Assembly (NCBI GenBank): GCA_027486275.1 | Contig: JAIXPM010000388.1 | Location: 1-12,114, forward strand | Direction of reading: 5' to 3' | Length of the DNA: 12,114 nt | From: Sphingomonadales bacterium | Lineage (GTDB): Bacteria; Pseudomonadota; Alphaproteobacteria; Sphingomonadales; Sphingomonadaceae | Shown: positions 6,947-12,114 of the stretch, piece by piece | How positions within the stretch are numbered: position 1 is the stretch's first letter | Layout: each line of letters begins with the position of its first letter | Notes under the pieces: generated by a model | What the model saw: only the letters and a program-made list of their open reading frames with translations | Told to the model about the DNA's origin: nothing | Databases searched by the model: none | Position numbers and translations under genes: made by a program

Positions 6947-7730
6947 TGCCGCAACTCGCAATCAGATCCTCGCCGACATCATCGGCACCTACGCCACACG
7001 CACGGCACTGCCCCTGCTGACCAAGACCTACCCGGCCATCGAGATGGACGATGCTTATGCCATCCAGAAAGCCTTCACCGATCGCCGCGTGGCGCAGGGC
7101 CGTCAGGTGCGCGGTTACAAGGTGGGCCTCACATCGAAGGTGATGCAGGAATCCATGGGCTCACCGGAGCCTGATTTCAGCGCGATGACTGACGATCTGT
7201 TCCTGCCTGAAGACACGCCGATCGATTGTGCCCGATTCTTCCGTCCGCTGATCGAGATCGAGATCGCCTTCGTGATGAAGAGCGCCCTGAGGGGCCCCGG
7301 CATCCTGCCGGTCGATGTGCTGCGCGCCACCGATTTCGTACTGCCGGCCATCGAGATCGTCGATTTCCGCGTGGGCCCCGGGCCGGGCATGACGGTGGTC
7401 GACACGGTCGCCGATCTGGCGGCCTGCGGGGCGGCTGTGCTGGGCGCCAATCCGGTCCGATTGGAGGACATCGATATCCGCCGCGTCACCGGCCAGATGA
7501 TCATCAACGGCAAGATGGAGCATGAAGGCATGGCTTCGGCGGTTCTGGGCAATCCGGTGACCGCGGTGGCCTGGCTGGCCAACAAGCTGGGTGAGTTCGG
7601 TATCACCTTCGAAGCTGGACAGACTATTCTCACCGGCTCCTTCGTGCGGGCCATGCCGGTTAAGGCCGGCGACGAGGTGATCGCCCGATTCGGTTCTGGG
7701 CTAGGCGACCTGCGCGCCGCGTTTGTTTGA
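6939..7730 (+). CDS. HpaH/HpcG-like 2-oxo-hept-4-ene-1,7-dioate hydratase (2-keto-4-pentenoate hydratase family)
   Basis: A 263-residue hydratase of typical length. The proposed metal ligands of HpcG, E106, E108 and E139, are reproduced at the same positions here (PLIEIEIAF and PAIEIVDF). Other family marks are [12 protein letters not shown] (about 60-70), AVAWLANKL (209-217) and GSFVRAMPV (233-241). It adds water to a 2-oxo-enoate produced after ring opening and decarboxylation, forming the 4-hydroxy-2-oxo acid that the preceding gene's aldolase cleaves. An AAGGAAA ribosome site sits about 6 nt before the ATG. The pairing of HpaI-like and HpaH-like genes is typical of the homoprotocatechuate lower pathway, but members of this family also act on 2-oxopent-4-enoate, so chain length of the substrate is not proved. 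Confidence 0.93.
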   Translation: MLDAATRNQILADIIGTYATRTALPLLTKTYPAIEMDDAYAIQKAFTDRRVAQGRQVRGYKVGLTSKVMQESMGSPEPDFSAMTDDLFLPEDTPIDCARFFRPLIEIEIAFVMKSALRGPGILPVDVLRATDFVLPAIEIVDFRVGPGPGMTVVDTVADLAACGAAVLGANPVRLEDIDIRRVTGQMIINGKMEHEGMASAVLGNPVTAVAWLANKLGEFGITFEAGQTILTGSFVRAMPVKAGDEVIARFGSGLGDLRAAFV

Positions 7731-7739
7731 GTACCAGCG

Positions 7740-8177
7740 GTGGGTAGCATCTGGCAGCGCATGGGCCTCGACCCGGCGGAACTGACAAAGGGCGAGGCCG
7801 ATTCACTGGCAGCGCACCTAGGCATCGTGATCAGCCACATAGGCGATGATGTCATAACCGCCACTATGCCGGTCGATGCGCGCACCATGCAGCCGCATGG
7901 CCGCCTGCATGGCGGCGCATCGGTCGCGCTTGCCGAAACCGTGGGATCGCTCGCCGCCAATCTCACACTCGATCCGGCAAAACAGATTGCTGTTGGCCTT
8001 GATATCAATGCCAATCATGTCCGTCCGGTCAAACAGGGCCTGGTCATCGCCACGGCCCGTCCTGAAGCACTGGGTCGCACGACACAGGTGTGGAGCATCC
8101 GCATTGTTGATGAACAGGATCGACTGGTCTGCATATCGCGCCTGACTATGGCGATCATATCGGTGGAGCGCACATGA
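7740..8177 (+). CDS. Hotdog-fold acyl-CoA thioesterase (PaaI/MenI-like)
   Basis: A 145-residue hotdog thioesterase. The segment QPHGRLHGGASVALAETVGS carries Q51, H57 and E66 with the same spacing as the catalytic Q48, H54 and E63 of the E. coli MenI/YdiI thioesterase, so it should hydrolyse an acyl- or aroyl-CoA. I used the GTG at 7740, 9 nt after the hydratase stop; an ATG at 7761 is an alternative, and neither has a strong ribosome site. The stop overlaps the next start as ATGA. A CoA thioester intermediate is not part of the classical homoprotocatechuate route. The gene therefore hints either at a CoA-linked upstream step or at rescue of CoA trapped on dead-end aromatic acids. Both ideas are inference. 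Confidence 0.88.
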   Translation: MGSIWQRMGLDPAELTKGEADSLAAHLGIVISHIGDDVITATMPVDARTMQPHGRLHGGASVALAETVGSLAANLTLDPAKQIAVGLDINANHVRPVKQGLVIATARPEALGRTTQVWSIRIVDEQDRLVCISRLTMAIISVERT

Positions 8178-8614
8178 GCGGCACGTTGATGCAGATCGAT
8201 CTGGCGGTGGGGCCGCCTGTCGAAATCGGCATTGTCGCCGGCCAGACCAGGCGCTGCATCCCCATATTGGGCGGCGTGGTGAGCGGGCGTCTGAGCGGTG
8301 ATGTGCTGTCCGGCGGCGCAGACTGGCAGCAGATCGGCAGCGACGGCACCATAGAAATTGACGCTCGCTATGTGTTGCGGCTGGAGCAAGGCTTGGTGGA
8401 GGTGGAGTCGCGCGGCCTTCGCGCTGGTTCGCCCGATATACTGGCCAGGTTGGCGGCAGGCGAAGCCGTTGATCCCCTGCTCTATTATTTTCGCACCGCT
8501 ATGCGGTTTCGCAGCGCCGCGCCTAAACTTGCCTGGCTGGGCCGCGTTCTTGGCATCGCCAGCGGCGAGCGACTGGGCGGCCAGGTGCGCCTGACGGTTC
8601 GAGAGGTAGCCTGA
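8174..8614 (+). CDS. DUF3237 family protein
   Basis: A 146-residue protein that I assign to DUF3237 from its pattern: GGVVSGRLSGDVLSGGADWQ (about residues 33-52), then DARYVLRLEQG (63-73) and YYFRTAMRFRSAAPKLAWL (104-122). It is a small, probably soluble beta-barrel-like protein with no signal peptide or membrane segment. No biochemical role is established to my knowledge, though such genes are often met in aromatic and xenobiotic catabolic clusters. A GGAG site lies 5 nt before the ATG. It overlaps the thioesterase by 4 nt and ends one base before the FAD monooxygenase start, so it is locked into the operon. Binding a pathway intermediate or acting in a small isomerisation or hydrolysis step are speculative possibilities. 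Confidence 0.85.
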   Translation: MSGTLMQIDLAVGPPVEIGIVAGQTRRCIPILGGVVSGRLSGDVLSGGADWQQIGSDGTIEIDARYVLRLEQGLVEVESRGLRAGSPDILARLAAGEAVDPLLYYFRTAMRFRSAAPKLAWLGRVLGIASGERLGGQVRLTVREVA

Positions 8615-8615
8615 G

Positions 8616-9881
8616 ATGGATCGCTCTCTGGATATCATAATTGTCGGCGGGGGGATTGCCGGCCTCACCGCCGCGCTGAGCCTGCATGCGGCGGGCTTCC
8701 GACCGACGGTTTATGAGGCGGTCTCCAAGCCGGCTGCGCTAGGGGTCGGCATCAACCTGCTGCCACATGCCGTGCGAGAGCTGACCGAACTGGGCCTTCT
8801 GGATGAACTGCTCGGCTTGGGTGTCGCCATCACCGATCTCCACTATATCGCTACTGACGGCCAACCTGTCTGGCACGAAGCACGTGGGCTAGCGGCCGGA
8901 TACAAATGGCCCCAGATCGCCATCCATCGCGGCCAGTTGCAGATGTTCCTGCTCACCAAGGTGCAGGAACGGTTGGGGCCACAGGCGGTGCGCTTTGGCA
9001 AGGAACTAGTTGGCGTGGAAACGCTGGGCGACCGTGTCCACGCCCGCTTTGCAAATCGCGCTACGGGCTTTGAAGCCAACGTGAACGCCGACCTGCTGAT
9101 CGGTGCCGATGGGATCCATTCCGCCGTCCGCCGCGAATTCTACCCCCAAGAGGGCACGCCGCGCTGGAACGGCATCACCCTTTGGCGCTCCACCTCGCCA
9201 ATGATGGCCCCGATGGGCGGCAAGGCGATGATCTGGGCCGGCTGGTCGGGCCAGAAATTCGTTGCTTATCCGATCGGCAAGGACCCAGAAACCGGCCACG
9301 ACCAGCTTAACTGGATCTGTGATCTGAAGGTCAGCGACGCGGGTAGCCCCCCGTCGCGCGACTGGAACCGGGCCGGCAACCGGGCAGATCTCTTATCGCC
9401 GTTTGCCGATTGGCGCTGGACCGGGATCGACGTGCCAGCCATCATCAACGCTTCCGGGCCAATCTATGAATTTCCGATGGTCGATCGCGACCCGCTGCCG
9501 AAATGGACATTTGGCCGTGTCACCCTCATGGGCGATGCTGCCCATCCCATGTATCCGATCGGCTCCAACGGGGCTACCCAAAGCATCATCGATGCCCGCG
9601 TCTTCGCTTGGCACATCGCTAGGACAGGATCGGTTGAAGATGCACTTTTCGGCTATGAAAGCGACCGCCGTGAAGCCACGGGCCGCATAGTCCTTATGAA
9701 CCGTCAGCAGGGACCGGATCGCGTTCTTGATCTAGCGCGGGAACGGCTCGCAGCAGGTGGTGCGCTGGTCGATCTTCTGCCGATGGACGAGCGCCATGCC
9801 ATCGCACAGGCATACAAGCAAACCGCCGGCTTCGATCCAGCCGTGCTCAATGAACGGTCCAGCTTTTCGCCCGGAGGTTGA
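8616..9881 (+). CDS. Class A FAD-dependent aromatic monooxygenase (salicylate hydroxylase/PhzS-like)
   Basis: A 421-residue single-component flavoprotein hydroxylase. It has the N-terminal Rossmann FAD motif VGGGIAGLTAA (about residues 10-20), the DG motif GADGIHSAVRR (163-173) that contacts NAD(P)H and FAD, and the GD motif MGDAAHPMYPIGSNGA (305-320). No membrane anchor is seen. Enzymes of this class hydroxylate an activated aromatic ring, or hydroxylate with decarboxylation, using NAD(P)H and O2. It would fit as the step that makes the catechol for the dioxygenase. Its start has AGAGG 9 nt upstream and lies one base after the DUF3237 stop; it is the last gene of the plus-strand operon. The ring substrate cannot be read from the sequence, and the PhzS-like similarity is a judgement from memory. 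Confidence 0.92.
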   Translation: MDRSLDIIIVGGGIAGLTAALSLHAAGFRPTVYEAVSKPAALGVGINLLPHAVRELTELGLLDELLGLGVAITDLHYIATDGQPVWHEARGLAAGYKWPQIAIHRGQLQMFLLTKVQERLGPQAVRFGKELVGVETLGDRVHARFANRATGFEANVNADLLIGADGIHSAVRREFYPQEGTPRWNGITLWRSTSPMMAPMGGKAMIWAGWSGQKFVAYPIGKDPETGHDQLNWICDLKVSDAGSPPSRDWNRAGNRADLLSPFADWRWTGIDVPAIINASGPIYEFPMVDRDPLPKWTFGRVTLMGDAAHPMYPIGSNGATQSIIDARVFAWHIARTGSVEDALFGYESDRREATGRIVLMNRQQGPDRVLDLARERLAAGGALVDLLPMDERHAIAQAYKQTAGFDPAVLNERSSFSPGG

Positions 9882-9943
9882 GTAGCGACACGCATAAAAT
9901 TTAGAAAGTCGGCGCACGCTCATGATCGGCCTTGGAATAATGG

Positions 9944-9970
9944 GGGCGCTGCTGGAGCAAAGCGCCCTTT
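9944..9970 (+). terminator. Probable terminator of the plus-strand catabolic operon
   Basis: GGGCGCT (9944-9950) and AGCGCCC (9961-9967) form a perfect 7-bp GC-rich stem with a 10-nt loop, followed by TTT. It lies about 60 nt after the FAD monooxygenase stop. The T run is short, so efficiency is uncertain. Confidence 0.5.
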
Positions 9971-10008
9971 GAAGCTACGCCACGCGACGATTTTTGGCCT
10001 GATCAGCC

Positions 10009-10082
10009 GAGCAAAATCGTATGTAGGAAGGAAGCGCGGGTCCCATATCGGGGAAAGGGGGGTGCCCCCCGGGGTGGGGTCT
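10009..10082 (+). repeat. 74-bp direct repeat, copy 1
   Basis: This segment matches 12032-12105 at 65 of 74 positions in an ungapped alignment. The match includes an uninterrupted 31-nt identity (10018-10048 here) and a conserved G-rich end (CGGGGTGGGGTCT). The central G-tract forms a short hairpin, GGGGGG-TG-CCCCCC. Just before it, ACGATTTT (9987-9994) and AAAATCGT (10013-10020) make an inverted repeat found only with this copy. Neither copy has a convincing reading frame. It is probably an interspersed non-coding repeat; I do not recognise a named family. Confidence 0.85.
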
Positions 10083-10097
10083 AGAAATGTCTGCCGC

Positions 10098-10295
10098 ATG
10101 CACGGCGCGCGCAGGTCAGAGACGGTCAGGCGAGGTGCAAACCATCCGCAGTATAGGCATGGCGGGGAGACGCTGGGGGCCAAGGCCGAGCGCAGCCGAG
10201 TGCTTGTGGAACTGCGGCAACTTGAGGCACTGTCATTCTCGCTGGGCCTTGCCATGGGGTCGCGTTGGCGGGGTAGGCAGCCGCGTGTCCCATAA
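10098..10295 (+). CDS. Possible small protein or gene remnant (65 aa), unknown function
   Basis: A 65-residue frame from the ATG at 10098 to the stop at 10293-10295. The middle looks like real protein: NHPQYRHGGET followed by a charged helix, AKAERSRVLVELRQLEALSF, ending in basic residues. The N-P-x-Y-R-H-G plus A-x-A-E-R pattern is reminiscent of small conserved alphaproteobacterial proteins of unknown function, but this is from memory and unchecked. No ribosome site is clear, and the start lies 16 nt after the repeat at 10009-10082, so its natural N-terminus may have been replaced. It could also be chance coding in GC-rich DNA. From 10296 to 10539 I see no convincing gene. Confidence 0.3.
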   Translation: MHGARRSETVRRGANHPQYRHGGETLGAKAERSRVLVELRQLEALSFSLGLAMGSRWRGRQPRVP

Positions 10296-10539
10296 CGTCA
10301 TGAGTGAGCTTCTATTTTGGGCAATAAACAGTCAATTGCCGCCGGAAGGTTTGCACTTCAAGTCGTGCTTCGCCCGAAGCATTGCCAAACAGGCTCGGAT
10401 CAAAAACGCACAGCAGTATTGCCGGGCATGTGGCCCTTGGCTTCTGCGCGAGGATCGCCTCGGCACCACTTCCCGAGTGAGGATACCACATGTCATCTAA
10501 TCACCTATCTGCATCAAACATGACCGCCGCAGGTGCGTC

Positions 10540-11313
10540 ATGCTGATCCGGCGCAACCCCTTCGCGAGACCGCGATCCGGTGACGAAATCTTGTCCGGTG
10601 TCCATTTGCTGGGCTCCCAACGCGTCAACTTCTACGCGATTACCGAGGGCCGTTCCGTCACTCTCGTCGACTGTGGGTTTGATGGGCATCGAAGATATCT
10701 TGAGGCGTGGCTGGCTCGAACCGGCCGACGGATATCTGACATTGAAGCCGTTGTTCTCACTCATGGTCATGCTGATCATGTCGGCTTTGCTGAACGCCTT
10801 AGGCAGCGCGGTGTACCCGTCTATCTGGATATGGCAGACACAGAGTTTGCAACACATCCCAGCGGTAGGCAGCCACCACAGCGCCTCAAACGCTCGATCC
10901 ATCGGCCAAGCGCTCTGTCGTTCTTTGCCGAGGCGGTGTTTGATGGTGTATTTCTGCAACCGGTACTGAAGCAAGTCCTGCCGTTTGAGCATGGTAAGAT
11001 ACTGGACGTTCCAGGTCAGCCGACAGTGATCCCGATCCCGGGGCATTCGGCCGGTTCGGTCGCGTTTCATCTGGAGGCGCAGGATGCGTTGCTCAGTGGT
11101 GATGCATTGATGACCCGCGACCCGATGTTTGGTGGCAAGGATTGTGCTCTGGTTTTCGCCGAGCATACGGATAGGGACGAAGAAGCATTTGCATCCCTTC
11201 GACGCATGGAAGCCTATCGATCGAGCGCGTTGCTTCCGGCCCATGGTGAAGCGTGGGTCCAGGCAGATGCTGTAGGTAAGGCAATTGACGAAGCGGTGAT
11301 CGCAAGCGCTTGA
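10540..11313 (+). CDS. Metallo-beta-lactamase-fold hydrolase
   Basis: A 257-residue MBL-fold protein with a full set of metal ligands: H75, H77, D79 and H80 in THGHADHVG, H169 in PGHSAGSV, D188 in LLSGDALM, and H235 in LPAHGEAW. It should be a cytoplasmic di-zinc hydrolase; there is no signal peptide. Family activities include lactone, thioester and phosphodiester hydrolysis, and I cannot choose among them. The ATG at 10540 has AGG about 7 nt upstream. It stands alone, about 660 bp after the catabolic operon and between the two 74-bp repeats, so it may have arrived separately. Codon use is slightly less GC-rich than in the catabolic operons. It runs to within 14 nt of the reading frame of the truncated IS orfA on the other strand. 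Confidence 0.9.
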   Translation: MLIRRNPFARPRSGDEILSGVHLLGSQRVNFYAITEGRSVTLVDCGFDGHRRYLEAWLARTGRRISDIEAVVLTHGHADHVGFAERLRQRGVPVYLDMADTEFATHPSGRQPPQRLKRSIHRPSALSFFAEAVFDGVFLQPVLKQVLPFEHGKILDVPGQPTVIPIPGHSAGSVAFHLEAQDALLSGDALMTRDPMFGGKDCALVFAEHTDRDEEAFASLRRMEAYRSSALLPAHGEAWVQADAVGKAIDEAVIASA

Positions 11314-11326
11314 AGCGGAACCCTGA

Positions 11327-11500
11327 TCATTCAAGTGTGGATATTGGTCGTTTCACTCGTCTGGTGCAGGCTAGACGCTGCCTGCATAGCTTCGCGCCTC
11401 TGATGCTGTGCCGCCGGCAGACCTCAGCTGTCGCCATGCGTGCCTCCTGCTCCTTCACGATCGCGATGATCTGCTCATCCGAAAACCTGCTCCGCTTCAT
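11327..11500 (-). pseudogene. Truncated IS3-family transposase orfA remnant
   Basis: From the ATG at 11500 the minus strand encodes MKRSRFSDEQIIAIVKEQEA and then MATAEVCRRHSI, a typical IS3-family OrfA N-terminus. The homology fades at about 11380-11405. After it come residues unlike the family (KLCRQRLACTRRVKRP) and an early stop at 11327, where an intact OrfA would carry the rest of the helix-turn-helix and the leucine zipper. No orfB is present. The break lies between this remnant and the metallo-beta-lactamase gene, so most of the element has been deleted or replaced. It is homologous to, but distinct from, the OrfA at 444-710. Confidence 0.8.
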
Positions 11501-11562
11501 CCGTCCGTTTCCTCGAGAAACGGACACTACCCAAAAATGGGACCAATTTAGGGGGCACGTCA
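11385..11562 (-). mobile_element. IS3-family element remnant, one terminus only
   Basis: The outer end at 11562 reads TGACGTGCCCCCTAAATTGG inward on the minus strand, a TG-type IS3-family terminus lying 62 nt before the orfA start. The inner boundary near 11385 is where recognisable OrfA coding stops, and is approximate. The other terminus is missing. Together with the spacer at 11563-11668, which shows only the promoter noted below, this accounts for the gap between genes here. Confidence 0.7.
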
Positions 11563-11634
11563 GCTGCCCTCAGTTTTCAAGCGTCACTAACCTGCTGGCT
11601 TAGGTCCGATACGGGGTGGAGAGCGGATATTCAG

Positions 11635-11662
11635 TTGAGGCTCAAAGATATCTTACTATACT
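11635..11662 (+). promoter_or_regulatory. Candidate sigma70-type promoter directly before a start codon
   Basis: TTGAGG (11635-11640), a 16-nt spacer, then TATACT (11657-11662). The ATG of the next gene is at 11669, 7 nt past the -10 element, so transcription would be expected to begin at or within a base or two of the start codon. Confidence 0.5.
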
Positions 11663-11668
11663 GCCATC

Positions 11669-11974
11669 ATGGTTTGGGACTTTGGTCTAGCAATGCGAAA
11701 AAAGGAGGAGTTCGAGTCGGAACGGCTCATGAACTTCGAATTTTTACAGCGTGTCCGTGCAACGCGCCTCTTTGCTCGAAAGATCGGATTAAATGAAGCG
11801 TCGTTAGTAGGCGAGATTGCTGTGCAAGGCAGCGATGACTTGCTTGATTGGGTTGCTAAAAGCACCTCTCGATCCAGAGATGACATAGGCACAGTTTATG
11901 AACAATGCCTCGGCGAAGCGCGCCAGCAACTGATTGCGGAAAGAGGGGATCCTGCTCCCAATCGGTTGGCGTAA
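11669..11974 (+). CDS. Small protein of unknown function (101 aa), possibly leaderless
   Basis: I do not recognise this protein. It is 101 residues, highly charged and predicted by eye to be mostly helical, with no signal peptide, membrane segment or metal motif. Segments include FEFLQRVRATRLFARKIGLN, GSDDLLDWVAKSTSRSRDDI and YEQCLGEARQQLIAERG. Its codons are more AT-rich than those of the catabolic genes, which suggests separate origin. The ATG at 11669 lies 7 nt after a good -10 element, and no ribosome site precedes it; ATGs at 11693 and 11729 are alternatives, the last having GGAGG too far upstream (about 20 nt). It sits between the IS remnant and repeat copy 2. A role with mobile or plasmid functions is possible but unsupported. 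Confidence 0.6.
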   Translation: MVWDFGLAMRKKEEFESERLMNFEFLQRVRATRLFARKIGLNEASLVGEIAVQGSDDLLDWVAKSTSRSRDDIGTVYEQCLGEARQQLIAERGDPAPNRLA

Positions 11975-12031
11975 CGAACGCAATGGGTCGTAACCGGAAC
12001 GGCAACTTAAAATATCTGCTAAAAATCGAAC

Positions 12032-12105
12032 GAGCAAAACCGTATGTAGGAAGGAAGCGCGGGTCCCATATCTGTGAAGTGGGGGGTACCCTCGGGGTGG
12101 GGTCT
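12032..12105 (+). repeat. 74-bp direct repeat, copy 2
   Basis: Second copy of the element at 10009-10082, in the same orientation, about 2.02 kb away. The 31-nt identical core is at 12041-12071. The G-tract differs in sequence, but a hairpin is still possible (GGGGG-TA-CCCTC, with one G-U pair). Flanks on both sides differ from those of copy 1. The element lies 57 nt after the stop of the preceding small gene and ends 9 nt before the window edge. Confidence 0.85.
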
Positions 12106-12114
12106 GGCTGAGCA

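Noticed and set aside
7115..8014. Minus-strand 299-codon frame opposite the hydratase and thioesterase
   Set aside because: It is serine- and arginine-rich antisense translation without motifs, and the plus-strand genes are certain.
10296..10539. Short overlapping frames between the possible small gene and the metallo-beta-lactamase gene
   Set aside because: None has a ribosome site, sensible composition or a recognisable motif on either strand; treated as non-coding.
10520..10546. Tiny leader peptide (8 codons) overlapping the start of the metallo-beta-lactamase gene
   Set aside because: It has no ribosome site, no run of a regulatory amino acid and no attenuator-like hairpin pair that I could see.
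10501..11334. Minus-strand 277-codon frame opposite the metallo-beta-lactamase gene
   Set aside because: The plus strand has the full HxHxDH and downstream metal ligands; the antisense product has no pattern.
1..12114. CRISPR array, tRNA or rRNA genes
   Set aside because: No regularly spaced short repeats were seen; the only clear direct repeat has two copies 2 kb apart. No cloverleaf or rRNA-like sequence was noticed by eye.

Overview
The window is GC-rich chromosomal or plasmid DNA of a Gram-negative bacterium, most likely an alphaproteobacterium of the sphingomonad type. That placement is an inference from codon use, the style of the catabolic genes and the IS3-family debris; there is no rRNA or other phylogenetic marker. 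At its core is a divergently transcribed aromatic ring-cleavage (meta-cleavage) cluster of about 9 kb, with transposon debris and repeats on both sides.

Layout. (1) Positions 1-773: the 5' part of an IS3-family insertion sequence on the minus strand (orfA complete, orfB cut by the window edge), with its terminal repeat at about 773. (2) 900-5415, minus strand: a tight operon in the order aldehyde dehydrogenase, type I (BphC-like) extradiol dioxygenase, fumarylacetoacetate-hydrolase-family protein, cytochrome P450. (3) 5416-5514: a short divergent promoter region with an elaborate imperfect palindrome at 5468-5503, a strong operator candidate. (4) 5515-9881, plus strand: a second tight operon of TetR-family regulator, HpcH/HpaI aldolase, HpaH-type hydratase, hotdog thioesterase, DUF3237 protein and class A FAD monooxygenase. 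Genes overlap by 4-8 nt or sit 1-9 nt apart. (5) 9882-12114: an accessory patch with a probable terminator, two direct copies of a 74-bp repeat about 2 kb apart, a possible small gene, a metallo-beta-lactamase-fold hydrolase gene, a truncated IS3-family orfA and a small AT-richer gene of unknown function.

How the genes may work together (inference). The P450 and the FAD monooxygenase could prepare the ring as a catechol. The dioxygenase opens it. The dehydrogenase oxidises the semialdehyde. The FAH-family enzyme decarboxylates or isomerises the dienedioate. The hydratase adds water, and the aldolase releases pyruvate plus an aldehyde, succinic semialdehyde if the substrate is homoprotocatechuate-like. 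This is the chemistry of the Hpa/Hpc (homoprotocatechuate) lower pathway, but the dioxygenase belongs to the BphC class, and no separate CHM isomerase, 4-oxalocrotonate tautomerase, meta-cleavage C-C hydrolase or succinic semialdehyde dehydrogenase was seen in the window. The thioesterase and DUF3237 protein have no place in the classical pathway, so the true substrate is probably different and not deducible from sequence alone.
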